A stretch of DNA of 64,000 nt from Scolanthus callimorphus (taxonomy: Eukaryota > Cnidaria > Anthozoa > Actiniaria > Edwardsiidae), in assembly GCA_033964015.1 (NCBI GenBank), contig CM066913.1:4253169-4317168 (forward strand), read 5' to 3'. Position numbers and translations under genes: made by a program. Positions 26,565-37,500 of the stretch are shown in pieces. Numbering within the stretch: position 1 is the stretch's first letter; every line of letters starts with the position of its first letter. The notes under the pieces are model-generated. The model was not told where the DNA came from. It did not search any database and worked only from the letters and a program-made list of their open reading frames with translations.

Positions 26565-29500
26565 ATGACTATTTTACCAAAGAAGAAGCATTCAGAAACA
26601 AAGAAAACTGAAACAAATACCAATACAGAGAGCAGAGGGCGAATTCGTGGGGCTCAAAGTAGGCCCTCGCCCCCTGAAAGGAGCTGGACCAGTGAGGAGT
26701 ATGGCAGCGAAGAATCATATCGTTCCAATAGTTTAGAGACGAGGGAAGCTTCAGAAACTGCCAATGGCTCGAAACGAAGGCACAGAGCGTCTCCACACAG
26801 ACATAAATACCATGAGAGGCATTCCGAAGAGACAGGATACAACAGCTCGGACGAACACGAAGGACAAAACCTCGAAGTTGCTACTGAAGAGGTCTGAACT
26901 AGACGCAATGTTTTGGTTGAGTGAAGAAGATTCGTATTTAGATTCGCCAAAAATTCTGATGGTTTTGCTTTCTTTTAAGATGGAGCGGCAATTTGAGCAA
27001 GCTCTCAAGGAAAAGAAAGGTTTCACTATAAAAAGAATGGCTGAAGATGGGGCTTGCTTGTTTCGTGCAGTCGGTAGGTTGTATTTTACCTCGTGAAAGA
27101 GAGCCAGCCACCATCTAATCTACCATTTGTTTTGTTTATTAACTCACGTAGAGGTTTTGAAAGGCAACAGAGCTACAGATATGAAACCCACTCTCCTCTT
27201 CAAATATTTCATCTGAAAAGTTCCTCTTTGAGGTTTTACAAGTAACGTAGTTTCAGTAGATAGACGTAATTTGCTGGAACGTTCTGCTGGCTACTGACCA
27301 ATAATCTCTACCTGCGATTTATACCCCACCAGGCTTTCACATTGTGGCCTTAACTGACTTCTCTCGAAACCACTTCATGAAACTATTAATAGCATAGAAA
27401 CTTGATAATTCTTAGAGCTTGTATCAACAATAATAAGGTTGATGTTACATAGAGTGTTGTCTGTATTCTTTGGCATCCTGTTTCCTCAGACCCCCCCCCC
27501 CCCCCAAAAAAAAAAAAAAAAAAGTTTGTCATGTCTTTGATCAAATATATCTTTCTGTCCTCTTTTATTATCTGGCAAAGATGTCTGTGTGTTGTTTGGT
27601 TCTGTACCTGAGAGAAATTACCTCTGCCCAGTCATTCCCTTCAGATGGCATGACAAAGCGATTAGAAAACCAGTTTGCAATCTACAAATCATATGAATGA
27701 CTTTCTTTACAGCGGTTTTCATATGACTGTAGTGAAACTAATCGCAAAGTAATTACACCAATTCTGAATAAAACATATAGGAGTAATTACAAAGAGTGTA
27801 AACAATATGCTCAATGTGAGGGCCCTTTGTAACTGTTTTTGTTTGTTTGCTCAGCCGATCAAGTATATGGTGACCAGGAAATGCATGGAGTGGTAAGAAA
27901 ACACTGCATGGACTACATGGTGAGTTTGTTTATTATACAGACTACAATCTGCCACACTCTCAGTAAGTGATTTATTATTGGCAAAACATTTTCCCTGAAA
28001 GCCCCACCAAAAACAATGGCCTTATAATAACAGCATCTAAAAGCTGACTTTGCCAATGTTGCAAATGTGTTTTCCCTGAAAGCCCCACCAAAAACGAGGG
28101 ACTTATAATAACTGTATCTAAAAGCTGGCTTCGCCAATGTTGCACATGCTGCACAGACATCAGGCTGAATGAAACACTGATGGGCCATGTTGTGCACTGA
28201 CAGAAAATGATGTATCAGTGTTTGTCAACCTTACTTTCATGTGCTGTCTTCTGAAGCATATGCATCATAAAGAACTACGTTTTTTCCTTTCATTCATTTT
28301 TAGCTGAAGAACACAGACTATTTTTCCCAGTATGTTACTGAGGATTTTCGCAGTTATATACGTCGTAAAAGGGAGAACAGTTGCCATGGAAACCATGTAG
28401 AGATGCAAGCTCTCAGTGAGATGTACAATAGAACAATAGAGGTTTATCAGTATAGCATTGGTAAGGGCCAATTGACTGTTGTTGTCTGTACTTTACTAGG
28501 CATAGTGCTTGAAATTGTTAATATTAAATAAAGGGGGCAAAACAGATTAAAATGTGGATGAAGCCTAAGTTTTAGTTCCAAATGCTTACAAAATAGTTGT
28601 CTTCATATATCTCAAAGCTGTTAAGAAGTTTACTATATCAGGTTGTTAACTTTGCACAGTTTTTTTTTACAACCGATTCACTACATACATACCCCCACCC
28701 CCCTCTCTCTCTCTCTACTTCATGAGGAGTTCTTGTTGGACAGTTTCAATAGGCTGTTCCAAAAACACTACACCTTTCCCCTCTTCCCCCCACCTATTGA
28801 GGAACTCCGAAAAATGATCTACCCCAGCTGTGGAAATTCCAGTTTTCTACTCAACCCCTGTGGAAATTCCAAAGTTGCAAATGATTATACCTTTGGAAAT
28901 AACAGGGTAAAAGAAAGGCCCTTTGGAAATTCCAGGGTCAAAAAAACAATGGCCCCTGTGGAAATTCCAGGGTCAAACACAACAACCCCTGTGGAAATTC
29001 CAGGTTTCTCAATAGTGGGGTAACAGGTCTAAAATGGAACAGCCCAATAACATTATTGAAGAGAGGCTCTTACAATCTTCAGTATTACAAATGTACAAGA
29101 TTTGTTACTTGGGTTAATCATATCTTTTTTATTATTCTTTCAGAACCCATTAATATATTTCATAGTTCACACAAGACAGACAATGAGCCAATAAGGTTAA
29201 GCTATCATAACAATATTCACTACAACTCAGTTATAAATCCTAGCAAGCCGTCAGTTGGTGTTGGCCTTGGAATATCTGGATACAAACCATTTGTAAGTAC
29301 TAGCAGGTTCAGATGACGTGACAGGTCTTTAGTTGAACATAATCATGAAAGCCATTATTTACTCTTCTCATTAGACCATAACCATGTGATAAGTTGTTTA
29401 TGTACCATGTGATTAACAGTTTCGGCCATAGGCGGGCTGAAAAATCGAGAAGGGTATGGTCTACTGGTAAGAGTACATATCAAACAACAAATCAAAACTC

Positions 29501-31642
29501 CTCCAAGAAAGTGTTGTGGTCCTCTGTTTACTAAGTTCAATTGTATTCTTTGTTCGCTTGTTCTTTTGTGTAACTTGAAGGATCACAGTGGCCTTAATGA
29601 GAACATGGTGGTTGTAATAAAATGGGGTGACCCTTCATGCCCATGGCTCCCTCTTTTTCCCATGGCCTTTGTCATGAAGCTTGCATTTGGCCACCTTGGT
29701 TACATAAAGAAAATGAAACCCTTATCAGCTGGGAAAGCTAAATTGTCCCTTTAAACCCTTTTATGAGGATGGTTTCTCTTTGGCTTGTGTGCACGCTACC
29801 AGGCTGGTACTGTATGTCATTCAAAGACCTACATTCATTAAACTCCACCCTAGAAGAGTCTAAAATTTAGGCAAGGCTTTGTCATGAATTTTACTCAGTA
29901 AATCATGCATTGTGAATGATTCATTTTAGAATGTCCTTGTAAATGATGCCTTCAAGCAATCCGAAGAGTGGCATATTGAACAGCAAATGCTCGAAGACAA
30001 GTTGCGTGCAACTGACTGGGAAGCTACTGATGAGGCTATGGAGGAAGCAGTAGCAAGGGAGTCTTATCTAAACTGGCTGCAGGATACAGAACGCAGAGCT
30101 AGAGGAAACAGAGCAGCGGTAAGCACCATCTTAATTTCTAAGTATTTTAGAAGAAGCCTTCTTGATTTTCTGAAAGGTTCTGATAAAACTGTGGGTCATA
30201 TGGGGATGTATGGCCCAGCAATCCACCAATCATAGCTTGCATGCTATCATTGCTATATTCTTTGATCGTGGTCACAGGAAAATCTTGTGGTGAAATTATA
30301 TGTGATGTATCCTCTCACAAAGTGAGTTAGTTCACTCTAGAGCTAAGATTAATTCACCAATCCTGCATTCATTGTTCTACCTCCATAGTTACTGTTGCTA
30401 TGTCCGACAATTCAAAATGTTAGTTTGGCATAGAGCATGGAAAATGCACCGATTGCAGGAAGGTGTTAGAAGTTGCCTCAATTTATGGGTTTTATATTTT
30501 CATCAGGAAAAGAATTCATTTAAATCTTTGAATTTCGAGTAGTTGTTGCTCCGGACATTGCTTGATAATCAAGCGAAGATGGGATCGGTCTATTGAATCT
30601 GTCTTTCTGTCCAGACATGGCCAGGTTCCTCATCAAGCAGCAGCACATCGACATCCACAGAATCCAAGCGACCAACATCCCCACACCACAGGGAGAGAGA
30701 GCATGACATGGAGAATGCTCCACCTAGTAAATCTCCCCGTCATTCACCAACCTCCTCCCCAAGCTCCCCTCGCCATGAGTCAGCCTTTCCTGGCCAAAGT
30801 TTAACAGACTGTAAATCAACAGCAACAATAACCTCCACTTCGTGCACAGTTACTTCGACAAGCATGAATGCATGTACCATAGAGCCTAGGCCAAGCTGCT
30901 CCACTGCCACTTCAAATCCCCCATCTCCTCATGGGGCAGAAGGGGGTGCAGCGTCCAGACAGCCTAACTATTTAGATTTTCTACCAAATTCTGGCTATGG
31001 TGAGTCTCAGTCAGTCAGTCACTCCTTTGCTTTTCTTTACATGCGATATTAGAATACGAATTACGAATACAAATCTAGAAAGAGACATTTATGTGTGAAG
31101 TTTAATACTTGATATACCGAATTAAATCGAAAATATTGCAATATTATTTCTTTAATCACCCGATGTAAGTGGATGATTTCTATGACCTGGATTCTTTAAT
31201 TTGTACATCTTTGTTTCTATTCTATATACTTTTTCACTTTGATGATCATGTTATATGTTCACTCTACTAGTTCGAACCTAGTGTCGTACTAGAGATCACA
31301 TATCAGAGCGTAGCCACCATGCACGCAACGGTATACAGCTGCGTACTAAAATTTATCCTATCTATGAACAATTTGTACACCCATATCATGTTCTAAGCTA
31401 TTTACACATTTGCGTACCATTTGAAACAATTTGAAGGCCTTGTAGCTACGCCCCTGATCACTGTGTTAAGATCTGGAATGATTTCCTTGCTGAATGTTTG
31501 TTGTTTTTCATCAGGTTTGAGTGAATGGGAAGATGAGCGAATACTAGCTGCAGTTCTAGCAGAGTCACAGAAAGAATATCTTGACACTCTGAAGAAAAGC
31601 GTCAAAGATAAATCACCTGAACCAGAAGAGAGCAGCTCCTAG
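26565..31642 (+). CDS. OTUD5: OTU domain-containing protein 5 (DUBA) deubiquitinase
   Basis: Eight exons: 26565-26891, 26980-27073, 27855-27919, 28304-28460, 29144-29292, 29930-30118, 30615-30999, 31515-31642; every junction keeps phase. The product is 497 residues against 571 in human. The N-terminus MTILPKKK is as in vertebrate OTUD5. A basic disordered region leads to GYNSSDEHE, matching the human regulatory phospho-serine motif GYNSEDEYE. The OTU core follows, with [10 protein letters not shown] (catalytic Asp and Cys), the VRKHCMDYM and VTEDFRSYI helices, and NIHYNSV (catalytic His). Next come a conserved helical segment ([16 protein letters not shown]), a Ser/Pro-rich linker and a C-terminal ubiquitin-interacting motif ([19 protein letters not shown]). 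It cleaves ubiquitin chains, and in mammals acts in innate signalling and development. Intron 1 (88 nt) has a weak donor gtctga; a second in-frame choice is gttgct at 26877. A polyadenylation signal AATAAA is at 31740-31745. Confidence 0.96.
27989..28150. repeat. 81-bp direct repeat, two copies, OTUD5 intron 3
   Basis: Units start with TTTTCCCTGAAAGCCCCACC at 27989 and 28070 and run through CTTATAATAAC and GCCAATGTTGC. They differ at a handful of positions. Confidence 0.9.
28752..29044. mobile_element. 293-bp MITE with reiterated GGAAATTCC, 5-bp TSD, OTUD5 intron 4
   Basis: Ends are GGCTGTTCCAAAA and the inverse TTTTAAAATGGAACAGCC-like right end. CAATA occurs on both sides (28747-28751, 29045-29049). 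The interior carries five exact GGAAATTCC motifs (28832, 28862, 28925, 28960, 28993) in a TGTGGAAATTCCAGGGTC context. GGAAATTCC fits the core of an NF-kB (kappaB) site. Confidence 0.8.
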
Positions 31643-32032
31643 CATAGTTATAATTCACTACAAATTATGTACATTTAGTTGATCTAAATTCCCAGGGAAG
31701 TAAACGTTTATAAATTTACTTTAGATAGATAGTTCTATGAATAAATATTTCTAAAAGTATGAATATGTTAATACATTGAACCCAGGGAAAAGCTTTATCG
31801 ACACAGGCTAATGGAGTCAAGCAAGACAAAGCCTGGTACTTATTTGTGTTTCTAGTTTGTGAGGTGTTTTTGTGTGAATGGCCATAAAATCGAAAGAGTT
31901 ACAGATGAAGAACATATTTAATTGTCGCCCTGTTTCAGAAAATTGCGCACTCTAAGAAGGAGGATTATAGGGAAATATTTAACCTTTTACTTTGTAATTT
32001 GCTAATGGAGATATAACGTCGTGTTACTCGCA

Positions 32033-32235
32033 GTGATCTTGTGCTAGTAAGCGCTTCTTTGGAGAGGTATTTGTCCAAAGGGCGCGCAGCGTCATTACAA
32101 CAACGAAATGGTGTTTCTTCAAGAGATCCTAAAACGCCCGTATGTGCCTCGACTTCGACCTCAGCAGTGGGATCAAAACACAGGTTTCCCAATTATGATT
32201 TCAAATTAGTGCGTTTAACAAGTAATCAACTGTAA
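32033..32235 (+). CDS. Possible orphan terminal exon
   Basis: After an acceptor-like TTACTCGCAG a frame encodes LVSASLERYLSKGRAASL, then DPKTPVCASTSTSAVGS and a C-terminus with a stop at 32233-32235. Composition looks coding, but no family was recognised, and the phase (2) does not fit OTUD5 exon 7 or 8. It could be an exon of a separate gene, an alternative transcript or chance. Confidence 0.2.
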
Positions 32236-32781
32236 ATATTAGGTAATTCGCAAGTTATAAATTAAAAATAAAAACTTATCATTATAGTTATCCTTCGTCG
32301 CACTTTCATCGTCAGCAAAACAACAAAAGCAGCCTGCCAAGGGGACACAAATTTCTTGTTTTTAAAAGGGTGGGCTCCATGATAAAGGAAGTCCTTTTTT
32401 TCTTCTTTTTTTTCAGTGAATAATAAGACATGCAAATAATATGATGAGGCTTATTTGCATGCTTTATCACTTCTTAATAATTCATTATTAAGACAGATTT
32501 TTTTAGATCTTTGAGCAATTTTGCCAGAAAGCGGCAAAAAATGTTGTTACTCGAAATAAAAAGAGTTGTTGCTTTGGATTTAGTCTCATTTGAAAGGTCT
32601 TTATGTTTAAGTGTTCGTGTGTTATCGTCCCGGTAAAAAATTTCCAGAGGAAGCTGAGAAAATAAATTTTAGTTTTTACAGATGGACATGTTTTTCGCAC
32701 CTAAAATGGTGATGTCAATCACAGCCTATATAGATTCTATAGAATTTTTCCATTTTTGGCCGCTTATTTCTGTGGCGCTAA

Positions 32782-33611
32782 CCCACTCCTCTGTCTTTTG
32801 TGATATTTCGAAATGTGGACTACAAATTAGGATAGAAATCATTGAGTAACACAATTTTTGGCCAAACGTTGCTCGAAGTTGTAAAATAACCTGTCTTAAT
32901 AATTCATCAAGCTTAACTCCCACTCCTCTGTCTTTTGTGATAATTCGAAATGTGGACTACAAATTAGGATAGAAATCATTGAGTAACACAATTTTTGGCC
33001 AAACGTTGCTCGAAGTTGTAAAATAACCTGTCTTAATAATTCATCAAGCTTAACTCCCACTCCTCTGTCTTTTGTGATATTTCGAAATGTGGACTACAAA
33101 TTAGGGTAGAAATCATTGAGTAACACAATTTTTGGCCAAACGTTGCTCGAAGTTGTAAAGTCTGTAAAATAACCTGTCTTAATAATTCATCAAGCTTAAC
33201 TCCCACTCCTCTGTCTTTTGTGATATTTCGAAATGTGGACTACAAATTAGGATAGAAATCATTGAGTAACACAATTTTTGGCCAAACGTTGCTCGAAGTT
33301 GTAAAATAACCTGTCTTAATAATTCATCAAGCTTAACTCCCACTCCTCTGTCTTTTGTGATATTTCGAAATGTGGACTACAAATTAGGATAGAAATCATT
33401 GAGTAACACAATTTTTGGCCAAACGTTGCTCGAAGTTGTAAAATAACCTGTCTTAATAATTCATCAAGCTTAACTCCCACTCCTCTGTCTTTTGTGATAT
33501 TTCGAAATGTGGACTACAAATTAGGATAGAAATCATTGAGTAACACAATTTTTGGCCAAACGTTGCTCGAAGTTGTAAAATAACCTGTCTTAATAATTCA
33601 TCAAGCTTAAG
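32782..33611. repeat. 137-bp tandem array, six copies
   Basis: Units begin CCCACTCCTCTGTCTTTTG at 32782, 32919, 33056, 33202, 33339 and 33476. All are 137 bp except the third, which carries a 9-bp duplication (GTCTGTAAA) and is 146 bp. Copies are nearly identical, so amplification is recent. It lies between OTUD5 and the glutamate receptor gene. Confidence 0.96.
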
Positions 33612-33964
33612 CAAAGAAAATCATAAGCGTGAAGGAGGTTTGGATACACGGTCTAAACTTGCATAGATTTTCTGAGATTTTATTTCTTCTTTTTCTCGGC
33701 ATTAAATGTTTCGTTTGAGAAACAATATCAAACGCTCGACAGCATTTTTCCCCAGGATTTCCATACACATCGAAGTCTGCTAAACAAAATGCCTCGTTTT
33801 TTCCGACCCAATTTTCGGCATTTGGAAATCCTGATGTTTCTGATAAAAAGTTCGTATTCCGAGACGCACGTTAAACGTTGAGAGATTTCGAGACTCGGCG
33901 AAATGTTTTCGAGTAGACTTGATTTTTCAGGGACCCATTCCATATCCCTATGCCGTAATTCCTG

Positions 33965-34430
33965 CCCGGGGGGGGGGGGGGGGGACTCCCATATTTTTTG
34001 ACCGGGGATGATCGTCGGAAATTTTCAGTTTCACCCCTAAAAGATACCAAACATGGCGGGCCATAGCGTGGCTCAAAAAAAATATTACTCTAAAAGATAC
34101 CCTATTAGATGAGGTCTTATGTGCCAAGTAGGCGCGAAGGACACAGGTAACAGGGGAAAAATACCCATGAAGACATTTCCGTGTTTGTTTCTAATTCATC
34201 GTCTTCTTATCGAATAATCTCTCTTTCTTACACGGTTTTTAGAAGCACCATCATGAGAAAAAGCAATTTGGACACAGTTTCGGCCCTAAAAGATACCATT
34301 CTGCCTAAAATTTATTGAAGATCAAGATCACCCCTAAAAGAGACCAAACCAACGTGATTTTAACCCCTAAAAGATACGACGATCATGATTCCCGGTCAAA
34401 AAATATGGGTGTCCCCCCCCCCCCCCCGGG
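33965..34430. mobile_element. hAT-like MITE, poly-G family, 466 bp, 8-bp TSD
   Basis: It starts CCCGGGGG(n)ACTCCCATATTT and ends with the inverse, flanked by AATTCCTG at 33957-33964 and 34431-34438. It is inserted in the opposite orientation to the 9424-10101 copy and lacks both palindromic inserts of that copy. Confidence 0.92.
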
Positions 34431-34519
34431 AATTCCTGACCATCCCTTACAATCAAGGGCTCTACGTGCTCTTTAGACTATAAATAAATCGATTTAACTG
34501 ACCAAATATGGTGCATGTT

Positions 34520-37500
34520 TTACCCCAAATGGTTATTGGGCAAATTAAAGGTTCGCTTCTTTATACAGCATCGAACCCTACCAACTTCTAGCGCTAAGAA
34601 CAACACACAACCGAGGCTTGCACAGGCTAGAATCACAAAAAGCCCTCTTAGATTTGTTAGACCAATACGACGATGTACCGTAACATGCTCGTTGAGGTCC
34701 TTGTAGAACCATCGTTTCTTCAACGCGGAAAGGCATTCCGTATCTTGGTACTTGAGAAGCTGCAATGTAATACTCTCTCTCCATGGTGAGCCCTTTTGGA
34801 AGACGAACGCTCCAATTTCAGTGAAGACCGGATCGCCGATAGTTCTGACAGAACTGTTTGGGTTCTCGCTATCGTATCCTTGTATCATTGGCGTGTAACT
34901 TAGTACAGCGTCAAACATTCTGCAAAGATTAAATGAGGTCCCCTTCTAAGTAGAACATTAAAGGATCTTTCAAATAAGTTCATTAGATATTAAAAAGCGC
35001 TATTGGAAATTTAAAGAAATGTCACTTGACCTATTCTTTATTATTATTTATTATGATATATGGAAGTAGCTCATCCCCTAAGCCCCCTGGACATCAGTTT
35101 ACACAAGATAAATGATCCATTTTCTCTTGGTTTACATTAGTTTTAATATCAGAGAAGATGCTGTTACACTTCCAACTCAGAAATAATTTTCGAAGGTTAT
35201 CTTACCCCCTTTCTAACTCTGGCAACATGATATCAGATTTATAGTAAATTGCTTTCTCTCCTAGCATCCGCAGAGTTTCATCTTGGCTTTCCTTTAGTAG
35301 CGCCTCGGTACTTGAGGAGGAGCTCACTCCGACTCTGAAGTCTGGATCCTGTAACTACACAAAACACTGAATCGCATTTTGGGTGACAAATGCGCGGATA
35401 AAGAAAATTTAGTCACGCACCAGGGTCCTCCCCTCACCTCCCCCCTCCTTTCTTTTCCTCTTTCCCCTGGGGGGAGGTGAGGGAAGGACCCTGGCGCGCG
35501 AGGATGGGCATATCCGAGGATGTCATTGTTTTGCTTCGCGCGAGAGTGCTGTGTCAATCGAAAACGTTTGTGTAGTCAACATTAATGATGATTTCACTTT
35601 ATTCAACTGATTTGGTGAATGACGATTTTTCTCACACATACGCGTCAACTCGGCGCGTCTCTCCGCAATTTTTGTCGCGGTGATTTCAAACATGTCCGAA
35701 ACTCTTTGCACTGTGATGCCAATTGAAGAACACAAAGCACAGGAATCACACCGGATTTGCATCTCGTTTACACAGTGTTCTGACTTTAGGATCCAAATAT
35801 GTAATTTCAATGGTGTTCACATTCGATAAATCAAGCACTTTCTCGACGTGGGTATGCACATCATGGATTTGTGAGTAAAGTTCCCGGACGCCATTGGAAA
35901 ACGCGTGCACCACAGGAAAATAACATTATAACAAAAGGCTACTACCTTGCACATTTACCTTCTTGTCGTAAATTCCAGTGATAGGAAAATGGAGCTTAAA
36001 CTGAACCAAGTTTGCAGTTAGATTGGCAGTGTAAGCAGACACCAACACAAGCGTCGCCAGTGAGAACACGGCGTAAGTGAAGCGCGCACTGGGACTAACT
36101 GCTGTTTTGTCGTCAACTTGGATCTTAAACACTGCGGTTGATAGATACGAGAAACTTTCTCTTACACTAAAGCGATGTTCTGATACAAGACCTCTATGAC
36201 GTCGCCTGTAGCGGTCCATAAACCAAATAATGCCTACAAATAGCAGACTTCCTCCAAGATATGCCACCCAAAGAACGTTCTGGAAAGGCCGAGTAAAACC
36301 AAAGAGGTCTATGGAAGATTCGGCATGGTTCTCCGTCATGACCAGGAACGTTTCATAATATAACAAGTAAGCATTTCCGAAGTCCACTACTTTCGATCTA
36401 GCGTGGGTAATAGTTAGAGGAATAAGTACCATATCCGCTTTCTTATCGATCACTTCTCCTATCAGCCCAACCCAACGCCTAGTACTGTTGTCGTAGATGC
36501 CATATCTGTCGTCTTCGGGGAGGTAGATCTCTGCTTCAAAGCCTAGATCTTTCTGGAGGGCTATAAGAAGATCAACGGCATATCCAATGCAGCAATGGTG
36601 GATATTGCGTACAGTAGTCACACCTTCTTCATCTGTTGTTGTCTTATGTCGAGTGCAGATCTGAGAGCCGAGACATTCATCTGAGTTCAAGACTTCATAA
36701 CCGCTCACAATCACCAGTGGAGGAGCTTCCCTTCCCACCACACACAATCCCTTTGAGTTTCTACACGTTCTTGAAGGAACAAGCAAGCGTTTGTCTGTAA
36801 GATTAGAAAGTGTTCCGTCCTTTATGTAACCAACGTGATTGACAGTTGTTGGTTGGACACGCGTCATGGAATAAACTGTGTCAGTTTGTTGACCAGTCTC
36901 ACCGTCAAACTGTGGTGAGTCAGTGCGTAACGTTGACGAGAATCCAAGAATATTTCTGAAAAAGTGAAAGAAGGTAAGCTAAGCACAAAAGAATACAAAC
37001 GTCATATCATGAAAAGAAGTTACGAAGTTTCGAGGTGCGAAGGCTCCCACTCGTTACAAACAAACCGCCTCTTGGTAAGCTCACTTGGTAGCCAGGGGAG
37101 ACCCCCCGTATTTTTTGGTCGGGATTTTCAGTTTCACCCATAAAATATACCAAAAAAGGCGTGGCTCAAATAATTTGTTACCCTAAAAGATACCCATCAA
37201 GACCAGACTAAATGCTGCCTTACATTTCTGTCTAATTTATCGTCTTCTCATCAAGTAATCCTCCTTTTCTTACTTGGTTTTTAGAAGGTCCGCCATGAGA
37301 CAATTTGGACACAGTTTTGCCCGTTTTGGGCCTGTGATACCAATCTTTCTCAAATCTTATTGCAGATCAAGATCACCCCTAAAAGAGATTTTGATTTAAT
37401 TTTAACCCCTAAAAGAGCGGGAAGCGGGGCTCGAACCTGGACTGAACCTACACTCAAAGATCCTTTCTTTCCATGGCTCTTGGACGCATCAATGTAACCA

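Noticed and set aside
37425..37460. Possible tRNA gene (B-box-like GGTTCGAGCCCC on the minus strand)
   Set aside because: No acceptor stem, A box or anticodon arm can be formed around it; it lies at the edge of a decayed MITE.
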